Positions 47,004 through 58,869 of a stretch of DNA of 64,000 nucleotides are shown here, piece by piece; within the stretch, counting starts at the first letter, position 1; every line of letters starts with the position of its first letter. Position numbers and translations under genes: made by a program. The notes beneath the pieces are model-generated. The model worked only from the letters and a program-made list of their open reading frames with translations. It searched no databases and was not told the origin of the DNA. The DNA comes from Clusia tigrina (Eukaryota; Arthropoda; Insecta; Diptera; Clusiidae), in contig OV050030.1 in the NCBI GenBank assembly GCA_920105625.2, positions 163,317,863-163,381,862 on the forward strand, given 5' to 3'.

Positions 47004-47569
47004 ATCAGCTTCTTAGATTTAAATCTATGTTTAAGATATATTATAAATTTAAATGTGGTTTGAAAACATATCAATTACTTAAAGTTATATGATAGATTGC
47101 AATGAAAGTAAATGGAGTTTGAAAAAAAACAACTTCTTTATATGTATCGAGTGCAATTGTCTACCAAAGCACATCTGCTCATGTTTTTTCTTGCCGCACT
47201 GACTTGCAGAATGTCGGGCTACATCACAGGATTAACCTCTGACTGCATTTTTTTTTTATATATGACCGACCACTGAAGCTATCGACCTCATATTCACACC
47301 ATATGTTCGTGTGGTGCTGGCGCTGCGGTCGTCTTTTTCGAAGATTCTTGTTTATGGACCGATGTGGCTCAAATTCACATTATATAATATTTAAATCACC
47401 CGATAGGTGAGGTTGAGATATTTACGAAAATGTAGTTTTCCCTGTATATAATTTTCATATCAACAATATTATATATAAATGTAATAATATAGACGACGAC
47501 GTTCAAGCATTGGACGTAGTGATCGACAAGCTTGCAATAGGTAATAATTAACAACGAATTTAACACCAC
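47004..47569. other. AT-rich spacer
   Basis: No gene or clear element edge seen. Confidence 0.4.
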
Positions 47570-48966
47570 AACAAACAAGATGCGGCAAGAGAGAATACAC
47601 GATTGCGCAATGCAACCACACGTGCATTAGAAAGTGACGCACACAGAATTTAATATTACAACTCAAGCATCACGCAATCGTGTTTCGAATTCAGACAGAA
47701 GTGTGGTGCAATTGAATGAACGAGTACGCATGGAAGCAACAAGATCAGTGATACTGTCACACTTCAATCGCATCGCATTAGAATAGGATCCAGACATCGA
47801 ATATAGCGCAAATTCGAAAATTGCAAACAGAGGTACGGTGTAACAATATAATCGAATACCCATGCAAGCAACATTAGTACTAACACTATCATAATTCCAT
47901 TGCATCGCTTCGAATATGATCCAGACATCGAATATTGCGGATAAAGAAAGAACTCTTTGCAACCTATGCAGATGAATTAAATGCTTGTTTCAAAACTGCA
48001 TCACTGTGGAGCAGTGTTCGCAAATTGAAGTTAAGAAGAAATATGAGTGTCCAACTTCAAAATGATCCATCTGCTGCACTATTCTCAAAGCAATTACTTG
48101 ATATTGGAGAAAGCAAAATTAATGTAAATCCAATAAGCCAGACAATCCAGTCACCAGATAATTTTTGCAAACTTGTGCCATCTAGAAACACATTAATTCA
48201 AAATATGTTTCCAAACATTCGAGATAATATCAAGAATCATAGATGGCTGAGCGAAAGTACAATTTTAGCAGAAAAAAATATTGTTGTCGATATCATAAAC
48301 ATTAAAAACATGTTGGAATCTCCGTAATTTTCATTCAAATCATTTGATACTGTGAAAGAAGAAGATGAAGAAGTGAATTTTCCAACTGAATTTTTACTTT
48401 CAATTGATTTGGCAGGTCTTCCACCACATAAGTTGGATCACCAATTATACTGCTACGAAACATAAATGCACCAACATTTTGTACCGGTACGTTGGCTGTC
48501 AAAAATATTTTGGGTAACATTTTCGAATCAACAAATATCAAAGGCAAGTATAAAGGACTGCATGCTTTATTGCCAAGAATCTCGATGATTCCAACAGATT
48601 TTCCAATTGCATCTAAACGCTTACAATTCCCAATTCATATGGCATATGCAATGACAATCAACAAATTTCAGGACCAGTCGATGCAAGTCTGTGGCTTGGA
48701 TTTGGAAAATACGTGCTTCGCTCATGATCAATTATATGTAGCTTACTTCAGAGTTGGAAAGCCCAACGATTTGTTTGTATACGCCGAAAATGGAACCACA
48801 AAAAATATTGGGCACACGTTGGTTTCATAATAAATTATTATTTCCAAAGATCAGAGGAGCATTGTATTATGTGAAACAAAATGGAATTTATTAAATCGGA
48901 AATAAAAATTGCATTTAAAATAACATTCTGAATATCTGCTTTTTACCCGGGCAACCCCTGGTATAG
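47570..48966 (+). mobile_element. Helitron 3 relic (N-terminal repeats joined to helicase C-terminus)
   Basis: 47570-47640 encodes ARENTRLRNATTRALESDA, like the Arg/Ala-rich N-terminal repeats of Helitron proteins. 47670-47940 holds two ~120-bp diverged repeats with GATCCAGACATCGAATAT. From 47935 the helicase middle and C-terminus follow. Rep and Walker A are missing. The 3' side ends with ACCCGGGCAACCCCTGGTAT (48945-48964), resembling a Helitron 3' hairpin, without an intact CTRR. Confidence 0.75.
47935..48829 (+). pseudogene. Helitron 3 helicase C-terminal half
   Basis: 47935-48327 reads QNDPSAALFSKQLLDIGESK and VPSRNTLIQNMFPNIRDNIK, then WLSESTILAEKN. After frameshifts near 48335 and 48480, 48492-48829 reads KRLQFPIHMAYAMTINKFQD and DQLYVAYFRVGKPNDLFVYA. 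The Arg-finger motif is altered (YFRV against CSRV). Dead. Confidence 0.85.
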
Positions 48967-49240
48967 ATAAATTTTATATATCTTAAAGAATTACAATAAA
49001 AACAACCCGCATGGTTCAAAATCTATCACATTCCAGGCACATCATGCATATCCATGCCTTTCATCGGTGTAGTGCCGATATATGATTCATCTTACTATGT
49101 GTATTTTTGGGTATGGCTCCATAATTATATGTTTATTTATTTGTTCACCTTTTCTATTGAATAGACTGTATTTATTTAGTTAATATCTTTTTTGATTTTA
49201 CTTGTTAATTACACTCTATTGTATAGTTTATTATTTAAAT
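48967..49240. other. AT-rich spacer
   Basis: No gene seen between Helitron 3 and the BEL/Pao remnant. Confidence 0.4.
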
Positions 49241-49259
49241 TTGATTGTGCAGTTTTCTT

Positions 49260-50112
49260 GGAAGTGCAGATGGCAGAAAGAGTTACTTTATACAGATTAT
49301 GGAAGGAACGGAGATGTTACTTTGCGGTGGGTTTTACGGTAAGTGACCGAGCGTCCGATCGTGGGAGCGCTTGTAAGCTGTCGATGTCTCCACAGCATGC
49401 CGCTCTCCGAATTGAGAGACGACACATGGTGATGCTTGCACCGGGTAGCAACAAGAGGTTGGTGTCGTCGCGGCCGGGTAGGATTAGTATGGGGAGGAGT
49501 TGGTGCAACCGAAGTTGCTGTCGTTAATGTGGAAGGGATGTTCGGGACTGATTAATGCGGATATGGTTAGAATAGAGCGCAGCTAACGTCGCGGTCACTG
49601 GGGGGTGGTGATTTAGGGTTAGAATGGTATGCGTCGGATGCAACCGAAATCGCTGTCACTCGGCCTGTTAGTATGGGGTGTGGGTTTACGGGTCCTTCTT
49701 GGTTTGTTTTTTGGGGGAAGTACGGCATGTCTGCTGTGAACTGGGTGATGAAGGAGCCAGCATCATCCGGGCGGGGAAGCGTGTGGTGTTCATGGTTAAA
49801 CATACGGCACCAGAAACCGGCACAAGCGGCACATGTGGTGACACGCCTCGTTCGATCGTCGGCTAGAGGTGGACCGGGAAGGTTTAGGAGTGCGACTGCT
49901 CGGCTGGACGATGTCTACTTCCGGTGGGGCGGCTCGCATTGACTTCGGCGGCTGGGGTGCTCGAGAGTATAGTTTCTGTCAACACTGCTCTCCAGGACTT
50001 CTTACGGAGATTGGCGCTGATGAGTTGGAAATGGTGCAATTTGTATAATGCTCTTCGCGATACTTCCCTTCGGATGTTAGAAACCCGGTCCTTGGTGACT
50101 GGCTTATCTCCC
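49260..50112 (-). pseudogene. BEL/Pao pol remnant, downstream part
   Basis: GC-rich compared with both flanks. The first codons after the Gypsy E insertion fit BEL pol; beyond about 50040 the frame is lost and only short Pro/Ser-rich frames remain (for example 49803-49567). Identity of the distal 700 bp is by position only. Confidence 0.5.
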
Positions 50113-50547
50113 TATTGGGGTGTTGCGTGGTGTGAAACGTGCTCGAATTTAGTTTTTAGAAAAAGAGCTTTTTTTGTTAACCACCTGCTTATATACTATT
50201 TACATTCATATTGTTGTATCTTAACTTTCTACTTTATTATTTCTAATTGCCCTACATCGTTATTTGTATTTGCCCTACTCTTTGGTTTGCACATTCTGCA
50301 ATTCTCCGCTAATGCAATCATCGAGTGGCACACTTTTGGAAAAGTGTTGAACAGTTAAACAATTGTCAAATGCGCGCACATAAAATCGATAATGCAATCG
50401 ACTTTTACTTAATAATAATATTTTCATTACATTATACGTGCGCCTTAGGTCTATACACGTTTATTATTTTATTAATAATAAAATTTAAGAGCTACTTGGG
50501 TTTAGCGGACATTGTAAGTTTGACTCCAACATCCCTCCCCTCTTTCT
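50113..50547 (-). repeat. Gypsy E 3' LTR and polypurine tract
   Basis: 419 bp against 451 bp for the 5' LTR, with many substitutions between them, which suggests an old insertion. The minus strand begins TGTTGGAGTC after AGAAAGAGGGGAGGGA. Confidence 0.9.
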
Positions 50548-52915
50548 AAGTAGGTGGTAATAATTCGTCTTATATATATGCACCAAAAATTTGTGCATCT
50601 TATATACTATATAATACATTTGCGTTTTTATTATCTATTTTTGCCATGTTTTGGGTTCTTATTGTTTGTTTTATTTTTTATTGTTTCTGTATTATTTTCT
50701 CTCTGTTTGGTCTTTGTATTTTGTTTTTTATCATTATTTTATTTTTTTTTTATATTGGTCCTTATATTTTACGTCCCTTTTTATCTATTATTATTGGAGT
50801 CTTTTAGTTTTTTCTTCTTTTTTGTTTTTTCTTTTCGTTTTCTTTTCTTTTTGCTCTTATTTTTATTTTACAATTTAGTTATCTGATTTATTCTTATACT
50901 AACACTGCGTCTTCCATCTCCTGTTGTGCTGCCTTCCCTCGGTGAATTCTGCATTTAGTTGCCGAAAGGGCTGGTAAGACATTCTGAGAGAAATTTCTGT
51001 TTGGTGTCATTTTCGTCAAGAATACCATCGTCATTATCATTACTCGGAAGAGTCCGGTTGTGCCAATCCCTACCCTCTCCCCTACCAGCTACTTTCTCTT
51101 CGGATTTAACCTCCTTAACCAAGTCGCTGATTCTATTAGTATTCAGTGTTTTCCACAGATCCTTTTGGTGTACTAGCGACAATTCTACTGGCGTAGTGAG
51201 ACTGCGTTTTGAGTACGTATGTAGGAGATTATTCAGTAACTCATGGAGTTTTCATGATAATTCGCCTGTTGTGATGATGGAAGTTGATAAATTGTACCAT
51301 CTCGCGTTCTGTATTGAATTCCAATCGTATTATAGACTGTGCCCATTAGTTACATAAGTGTTGGTTTTCTTGAGCACACCGCCGTAACCACTATTGGTTC
51401 GTCAAAACGATAGGTTCATCTATTAATAGATTTGTTGGCTACCAGAAGTCTAGCCGGTGCTAGAATGGCCACGTGTTCATACCGTTTATGCTCTAAATTG
51501 TATATTATTCGAGTGAGCAACTCTCTCGGGTGAAATCGTAATTGTTTTGCTAGATCCCCCCGCGATTTTTCTCTTTCTTTGTGGATTGACCAATGCAATG
51601 TTCTTGTGATTGGCTTTGAGCTATCTAGTCATACCCTGTCTTTGGTGATAAACTCCAATATGCGTTCACTCGCTTTGTAATAGGTACAATTTGTACATTG
51701 TCAATCATTCCAGAAGTGGCAGTGGAACTATGATAACTATTGTTAGACTTTCTGTCTATGTGGTTCGCACTTCGTCTAGTTCGTAGAACCTCTCCGGAGC
51801 CTTATTGTACCAAGAGAAGCCTTTCAATGATGGCACTGCCTCGGGCAACTTGTTCAATATATTATAAACCATAGATGCAGCTTGGCATGCAATAGTTCGC
51901 CAACCACCTTTATGTGTGTGCTGATGCTCCGAATTGACTCTTTACCTTAGCACCACTGGCCATAGATTGTTTTCGAGAAAGTTTATTCCTAATGCTCTGG
52001 CTTCAAAATAATTTCCAATTGCGTCCTTGTCAGCTCCGTGACAGTCACCCACTCATGCTTCGCGAACCATACTTCCCCTGCGGTCTTCAGTACTACATCC
52101 GGAATTATTGAACCACACTTCTGCATAGGTCCTCTTACTCCGTGACAGCATTAACCACAGATTAATCTAAAGTCGTAGATATACTTATTTCTAATTACCT
52201 TAAAATCGTAATTCAAAGTTCAATGCTATACCATTCCACTTCGGTTCACCCGCCTTACCCTCTTATATTATGAGATTAACTACCTCATTGATAGATTTTA
52301 CAGCCGTATAGGGCTCTTAGTGTTAAAAGAAAAATTTAATTTTTTTATTCTGAGCAAATCTTATTGCCCCTCCGACATAAGCAAGAATATTTGAGATAAA
52401 CCCGTTTATGTGAAAACATTGTCAATTGTATGACTAAATATTTCATTGCACCTAATATTTTTAAAATTTATTATCACTTGGTATGTATATACCCATAAAC
52501 GAGTGTATCCTACCGCCCTGTAACTTACTCGTATATGAACACATACTCGTACATACATTCCATGCACGCTTTCTTGTTCTGTTCCTTTCAACCGTTATTC
52601 TTAATTAAGATAAGCAAAAAAAAAATTTTCTTTTTTATTTCCTTAGGTATTTTTCTATTTCATAGAACTTCTGTTCTTATTTATATTTAAATGTTTTCCT
52701 TGAACTTTTTTCGAATACATAACTTTGTCCCACTCTATCTCTCCTCCAAAATTTTACTTTACCTTGCTTATTTTAATTCTACATAACTACTAATCCAATA
52801 AATTCCCACAAAATCTACTCTAGTTTCAATTTTATGTATATTGAATAGTTTTATTTATAGAAATAGCACATGTTATTTTTATTTTGCCTTACTGATTGAT
52901 TTTCTTTATTACTAA
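50548..52915 (-). pseudogene. Gypsy E 3' internal region (possible third ORF), unrecognised
   Basis: Minus-strand pieces: 51598-51416 (KEREKSRGDLAKQLRFHPRE, LEHKRYEHVAILAPARLLVA), then about 51415-51300, and 51182-50955 (QKDLWKTLNTNRISDLVKEV). A continuous protein over 51.6-50.95 kb seems to have been broken by stops. It occupies the env position but I see no signal peptide, processing site or anchor. 51600-52915 is degraded, with no clear domain. Confidence 0.45.
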
Positions 52916-53143
52916 CTAGCTGACCCGGTCCGCGTTGCTGGCCCTAAGCAAACATTAGTGTTGTATTACCACACGATTTAAATAGAGCTTTTACCGAAAT
53001 TTACGGCCTTTAAATAAAAATCCATGGAATACCTATCATAAAATTTTTTCACAGAATAACTTACATATGGTGTAGATATGGGCTCAATAAAAAAAGAAAC
53101 AAATGTATTTAAGGCAAATTGGAAATTATATTTATTTAATACT

Positions 53144-53949
53144 TCATCTTAAGGCCAGCGGATAAACAATGTTTTTTGTTTTTTTATTTGGTGTAAAAAC
53201 GTATAAATTTTTTGGCGTGCCAACTCGGGACCAAGCCACATACAACTGGCCATGTGAAACACATGAATTTTCAAAAATGAAGCCAGCAATATTCAATGAT
53301 TGGCCTTGTGCTTTGTTTATGGTAATAGCAAAGGCAGACGCAAAGGGAATTGGAGCCGCTTGAATTGGAATGTTAAATCGTTGGAAATCACCGGAATTCG
53401 TGGAATAAGTACGTCTTCGCATTTGAATTTGCCACCGATGATTGTTGTCTCGATTGAATTTGGTGAACAGTTTTTGATGGTCAATCTGGTTCCGTTGCAT
53501 AACTTTGGTGCATTTAAGTTGCCAATAAGAATTACCGGTGATCCAGCCTTTAATGTTAGTACATGCGGTGGCATTCCGGGTGGTTCTAATGAATTAAAAA
53601 ATTCAGTGGGATAATTGACGGCGTGTTCTTCATCCATTACTGTGTCGATCGATTTGTATTTGATTATTTTGACGGGCAGTTTCAATTGCTCATTGAGCTT
53701 GTTGACATCATCACTTTTTGTTGCCAAAATTGCACGTTCGCACAGCCAATCCGGATTTTTGTAGGAGGTTGTTAGATTTGGGAATACCTTGTCGACAACG
53801 GCTTGAATATTCATTTGCATTTGACAGAAGTTAGGCGGGAACGAAATCTCGTTCGTGGCGCGATCAATTGGAATTTTTCCATTTCCGATGTCCAAAAGTT
53901 GTTTTGAGAATGTTTGGGCAGACGAGTCTTGCAACAAATGCACACGCAT
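53144..53949 (-). pseudogene. Helitron 2 helicase, C-terminal part
   Basis: 53949-53317 reads DSSAQTFSKQLLDIGNGKIP, FPNLTTSYKNPDWLCERAIL and KLCNGTRLTIKNCSPNSIE. After a small shift, 53500-53144 reads FASAFAITINKAQGQSLNIA and GQLYVAWSRVGTPKNLYVFT (Arg finger). Only about one frameshift separates them. Confidence 0.9.
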
Positions 53950-54800
53950 GTTCGTCTATAGCGTGACATTCTCGACTCGGTTCCAAAGATATGAAGCTTT
54001 CAAGCATGCGTTCAGCTCATCTGCGGGCATTTATCTTGGAATAACGGGCAAAGTTTGGCGGAAATCACCAGCAAGAAGAATAAGAGCGCCTCCCATCGGT
54101 TGGTTGTTTCCTCGAAAATCACGTAGAGTCCGGTCAAGCGCTCGAGCAATTTCTTATGGGCCATTGTGCATTCGTCCCAAATGATAATTTTGCACGTTTT
54201 AAGGACTGTGGCCATGCCGGAGTTTTTGCTGATGTTGCAAGTTGGTGTTTCTGCCTGGTTCAAATTCAATAGAAGTTTCAGTGCTGAGTGTGCAGTGCGT
54301 CCGCCGTTCAATAGCGTTGATGCAATTCCCGATGATGCCATTGCGAGTGCAATCCAATTCTGCATTCGAACCGACGCAATATTAAATTGATGAGGAATGT
54401 TTTGCCTGTTCCTCCTGGTGCATCGAGGAAAAAAAGTCGGCCATTTCCGTTTGTTACCCGTTGCATGATTTTTGCGTAAGCAGTGTTTTGATCATCAACC
54501 AACCGTCTTGTTTGAGTTTCCACATATTGTTGTTGCTGATTGACATCGAAGTGCTGTTATCGCACCAGGTCTCTGTCTTGAACACTGTTTATGCCCCGTA
54601 TCGGAGCCGGCATTCCAAGTTGGATAAGGACTTTGTTGTTGATGGATACGCACATGTCCTCAATCAGCAGTAGAGTTTGGTTGAAAATCTCGTCCGAATA
54701 CTCCTGGTTAGGATAAGTTGCGTGTGATTGCCTGAGAATGTCTTCACCTAAGCTTTCGCGATGCGTTTCCCACAGTTCTCGTGGATTAGATGGTGAACAT
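53950..54800 (-). pseudogene. Helitron 2 helicase, N-terminal part
   Basis: Walker A LFFLDAPGGTGKTFLINLIL (54523-54308), then LAMASSGIASTLLNGGRTAH, KIIIWDECTMAHKKLLERLT (Walker B) and a frameshifted SGDFR region near 54070. Upstream (about 54600-54790) is the Rep/helicase linker with NPRELWETHRESLGEDILR. Frame changes near 54365 and 54075. Confidence 0.88.
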
Positions 54801-55149
54801 GTTGTTAAAATTATCGCATAAGGCGATAGGCATTAAAGTCCCTACAGGAAACTTTTTTTGTCGACTCTCCATTTGAGTTGGGGCTCATCTGCATTACATT
54901 GAAATGATATCCATCCTCACCCAGTGGAAAAAGCACTGGATATTGTAGTGCACCATACGATCGATGAGTTTCCGCAATGCGTTGAGCACTTGCATTCCGG
55001 CGATGGATGATGATATCGCGTCGCTCGAAGTCTGTGCCGACTATAACAACTGCGACGTCACCTATCACCGGTGCATTGAAGCGCCGCTCATGCTCACGAG
55101 CCGGTGTCTTGTCAGCTCTTATCACAACCGTATAATCATCTGCCCGCAT
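54801..55149 (-). pseudogene. Helitron 2 Rep N-terminal region, HUH domain deleted
   Basis: Reads YTVVIRADKTPAREHERRFN, IIIHRRNASAQRIAETHRSY and ALQYPVLFPLGEDGYHFNVM, ending FNAYRLM. It then jumps directly to the linker before the helicase. In Helitron 1 the same FNAYRLM-type motif (YYAYRLM) is followed by the HUH and Tyr motifs, so about 600 codons are missing here. Confidence 0.88.
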
Positions 55150-55164
55150 CTGGTCTAGGGCTGT

Positions 55165-55980
55165 TTAGAATTGACGGATGAGGCTGTTGTGTTCGTGTAA
55201 CATAGCTTGAAGACTCGAAACGATTTCCCGTCTGACTTCAGTACTGATTGCGCAACGCTGTTCAACTTCTGTAGCTTCATTGCCAGTGAAATAAATATGG
55301 AGGAACTTGGCATCATCATTGGGAAGTGGGAACAACGATCCAATTCTGTGGTAGATTTGGCCTTGCACTTTGAAGGTGGGCATGTAACCGGCGTTGTTGA
55401 TGATATTAATTGCTCCGAAAGACGTCATTTGAAAGCATGAGCTGTACTTTCGGATGTTTTGAAGGAAGTGCTCGGAAATCGGATTGGCTCTAGTAATGTA
55501 ACTTTGTAGTGATTCAGGCGGCTCAATCATTGGTGGCAAAACAACTTTACCGTTCGAACAACACATTCCCGGGGATTCCTTAGTGAACTTCTGATCACGA
55601 CAATGTAAGCAAACTTTGTCCATTGCGTCAATCACTACGTCCTTGTGATTGCGGTAGTCATCGTCCCTATTGTAGTGAAATGCCGCCAACTTTAAATCGA
55701 TTTTTTCTCTTGATCGAGCCATTCGGGAGCGATTGGCAGCAAGTCTTTCGACATGCTGTTGGGGCGTCTCAGCAGCTCTAGATGAAGATGCACTATCACG
55801 CATTTGTTGAAGCCGTGATTCGCGTTCTCTTTCCGTTTCTGCGGCTCTAGACGTAGATGCCCCTTCGCGATTTTCCTGAAGACTTGATTCGCGTTCCTCA
55901 GCTGATTCAGCGGCTCTTCTTTCCCTCTGCTTCCGTGTTGCGGTGGTTTTTTTAGCAATGGCTGTTTTTTTTGGTGGCAT
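55165..55980 (-). pseudogene. Helitron 2 N-terminal region with Arg/Ser/Ala repeats and zinc-like motif
   Basis: Starts MPPKKTAIAKKTTATRKQRE. At least two ~28-residue repeats follow (SSLQENREGASTSRAAETER; SRLQQMRDSASSSRAAETPQ). Then comes a Cys/His cluster (VCLHCRDQKF, GMCCSNGKVVLPP), and SLFPLPNDDAKFLHIYFTGN. The frame stops at 55165, 16 bp before the next one, so a single stop separates it from 55149-54811. Confidence 0.85.
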
Positions 55981-56264
55981 TTTAGTAAACTGTAATTGTG
56001 CAAAAGGATCAATGATGTACTTTCGGATGTTTTGAAGGAAGTGTAAAATAAATATACGTGTATGTACATGTCATTGGTGGTACAATATGAAAATTAGATT
56101 TTGCCACGCCCCTCCGCCCACAGACCAAAAATAAAAAATCAGACTTCACAGTGTCACCCGCCTGAACATTTTGAAGATTCCCTGATAATTTCATCAAAAT
56201 CGGCCCAGTCGTTTTGGAGTCCATACGTTACATACATACACACATCCTGTTTTATATATATAGA

Positions 56265-57205
56265 TTATATTGATCCAATTTTTTACCCAAACTTATCTAT
56301 TCCTAAAAATATATTTCCTTTTATTTCTAAAGTCTATTCTTGCTAAAGTATATTCCACCTAGTCCAATAAAAAAAATATATATACTTTCTATAATACTTA
56401 CTTATTAGGATGTGCCCACACATCCATTCCAATGTTTCCTATTGGGACAGATTTTGTCTTCAAATCAAGTGCCATGTTTGTACGGATGTACGTCTACAAT
56501 CATACACACATTCCATCTTCGCACTATATGTAAAATTTGTACGAAAGCTCAAGCATACGTGCACAGCTAACATTTCCGCCCTGCAAGCTCTCCACTTTGC
56601 GCTTTGCACAAGTTTGCTTCGTTGATACATGTACAGTATTGTTGTGTGCATGCATGACCGTAGTCAACCATTGATCCCAGTTAGAGCCATCCTCTTTGAC
56701 GAAACTATGCAAGTATTCTGCTAGAGACATCGTTCTAGCAAACCGGTCGCTTGTGGATGATAAGGAGTAATGTGTAATTTCTTAATCCCTAGCATTTTAC
56801 ACCTCTCAGAAAAAAATTTTTGACACGAAATTCGAAACGTTGTCGGTCACCAGCACTTTCGGTATGTTTTAACGCGCTATAATTTCGTCAAAAAATGGCT
56901 ACCGTACTCGCCTCTACATGAGGTATGGCTACACATGCCTAATACTTTGAAAAATCTTCTTGGAACGTCAAGATGTACTTATTTCCCGAAACTGTCTTAG
57001 GTAAAATACCTACAATATCCATCTGAACTTTATCAAATTGTTGTTTCGGAGTATCAGTTAACAGCATTGGCATCTTTGTTAGCCTTGAAAGAGTACAAGA
57101 GTGTTGGCCTGACATTTTGGGCAAAATATATTTACATATTTTTTTATATTTCTTAGCATACCTTTCCAGGCCTATACCCGTCTGATTCTCTTGTAAGTTT
57201 TCCAA
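56265..57205 (-). pseudogene. Gypsy E integrase
   Basis: 57205-56939 has the zinc region (CKYILPKMSGQHSCTLSRLT) and the core FDKVQMDIVGILPKTVSGNK (first Asp), then YILTFQEDFSKY. About 56890-56740 is degraded. 56730-56524 has YLHSFVKEDGSNWDQWLTTV and MHAHNNTVHVSTK, the segment after the catalytic Glu. The rest reaches the Helitron 2 edge without clear frame. Confidence 0.8.
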
Positions 57206-57417
57206 GATCCCTGGTTTCCACCTAGACGTGAATCATGGAAGCCCTTCAGTACCTCCTGAATATCTTTGTCATTCTCGAGTCACGCTACCCTGTTGGCAAG
57301 CTGTTTGTCTCTTTCATCATGCGTTTTTTCAGATTCTACTGCTTCTGTGTCAACCACTGGCCGTTTAACATTGGCCTTCTCCCTGTCGGCCTTTCCCTTT
57401 GCTATAGATTGAACTAC

Positions 57418-57930
57418 TTATATCTTTTGCTCTTGTGGCACTCCGCTAAGTGCATCTGGATTTAGTATCTTTTTTCCAGGCTTGTATATGTTTTCAAAAT
57501 TATACTCAGACAATTTGTGTCTTAACCTGGCTAGCGTAGACTTTTGGTCTTTCAAATTGGCTATCCCACTCAACGGATGGTGATTGATATACATTTTGAA
57601 TGGGCGTCCGAGCAAATATGCTCTAAAATTCTTCGTAGCCAACACTATGGCTAGAAATTTTTTGTCTATAGTGGAGTATTGCTTCTCCGTATCGGTAAGC
57701 GCCCTGCTTGCGAAATCTATTGGTCGGTAATTACTGACTTCCCCTTGTGACAACACTGCCCCCAATGCTTCATTGCTAGCATCAGTGGTCAACAAAAAAG
57801 TTTGCTCAAAGTCGGGGTACGCCAAAATCGGTGGCGAGCTTATTATCTCTATTAGCCTCTCGAATGCTTGCTGACAGCTCTCTGTCCATTCGAACTTTAC
57901 TTCTTTACGTAGCAAATTATTAATTGGCAT
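57418..57930 (-). pseudogene. Gypsy E RNase H
   Basis: Open frame of 170 codons: FEWTESCQQAFERLIEIISS, TFLLTTDASNEALGAVLSQG (first Asp), YSTIDKKFLAIVLATKNFRA (Lys where the catalytic Glu is expected), FKMYINHHPLSGIANLKDQK (Asn where Asp is expected) and LRHKLSEYNFENIYKPGKKI. The two substitutions suggest loss of activity. Confidence 0.88.
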
Positions 57931-57959
57931 TGCAATTCCGGCTAGTCATTCTACGAACT

Positions 57960-58869
57960 TTCTATAATAATTCACTAGGAATGCTTGCACTTCTTTTCTA
58001 TTTCTTGGAATTGCCAAATTATTTACACATTCCACATTCTGGGGGTCCGGCAGTGCTCCTGCCTCTGAACAACGATGGCCTAGGTAAACCACCTCTCTCC
58101 GTAGGTACTATCACTTCACCGTGTTCAATTTCAAATTGTGTTCTCGTAATTTCTGGAGCACCTTGCAGAAGCTTTGCGGATGCTGCTGCAAGTTGTTCCA
58201 ATAGATTACAATATCATCTAGATACACAAAACAATCTAACCCTTGCAAGCCTGTTAGCAGTGGTTCATTAACCTTTGGAAGTTAGGTGGTGTAGTACAAA
58301 CGGCTTCCTGTCTTGTGTATCCACCAGAAATTGATGGTAGCCACTCGCTAAATCAAGTGAAGAAAAATACCTACTGTGTCCCAATTGATCCACTATTTCT
58401 GCTATGCTTGGTATCGGGAACACCTGCTTGATAGTGGCGTCGTTCAATTTCCTAAAATCGACGACCATTCTCCACTTCTTTTGACCCTGAACACCTCTCT
58501 TCTTTGGTACCAAAATTATTGGTGAGTTCCAAGGCGAGATACTCGGTGAAATTATGTTATCCTTTAACATTCCTTCGACTTGCCTCATCTTTGTGAGCTT
58601 GTGGCTCTATACTGTGTTTGTTTTATAGGTGATTGATCGACTCTAGTTGTTATTTCATGCTCTACTTCCGGTGAATATGTTAGCTGGTCTCCTTCCAGGG
58701 GAAATATGTCATGAAATGAAGCACAAATGGCTTCTATAGATGAATTCTCTTGCGAGTGTACGCTTGGGTCTAACTTCAGTGATTCAAGTACTCTATCCGT
58801 CCTCTTTCTTATATCTACCTGCTTGATCTGGTTCAGAATTTGGATCTTTAATTCCTGGGTCTTCTTCAA
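57960..58869 (-). pseudogene. Gypsy E reverse transcriptase
   Basis: 58869-58585 is the RT-proximal linker (SIEAICASFHDIFPLEGDQL). 58588-58268 has ISPSISPWNSPIILVPKKRG, KKWRMVVDFRKLNDATIKQV and SRYFSSLDLASGYHQFLVD (first Asp). After a frameshift and loss of the FGL block, about 58245-58130 reads GLDCFVYLDDIVIYW (catalytic YLDD) and LREHNLKLNT. Confidence 0.87.

Larger units (their letters stand above)
52916..56264 (-). mobile_element. Helitron 2, internally deleted, with both termini
   Basis: 3349 bp. The minus-strand 5' end TCTATATATATAAAACAGG starts at 56264 and the 3' end is ..GACCGGGTCAGCTAG at 52916, a correct CTAG terminus behind a GC-rich hairpin region. The host bases are A (52915) and T (56265) on the plus strand, the expected AT target. 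It is inserted in Gypsy E. Confidence 0.93.

Noticed and set aside
49192..49942. GC-rich plus-strand frames as a host gene
   Set aside because: Position right after the TCCC joint and the first minus-strand codons fit the continuation of BEL pol; the plus-strand frames show no domain.
50554..50886. Phe/Leu-rich 110-codon frame resembling a membrane protein
   Set aside because: Low-complexity T-rich DNA next to the Gypsy E purine tract; hydrophobicity is a composition effect.
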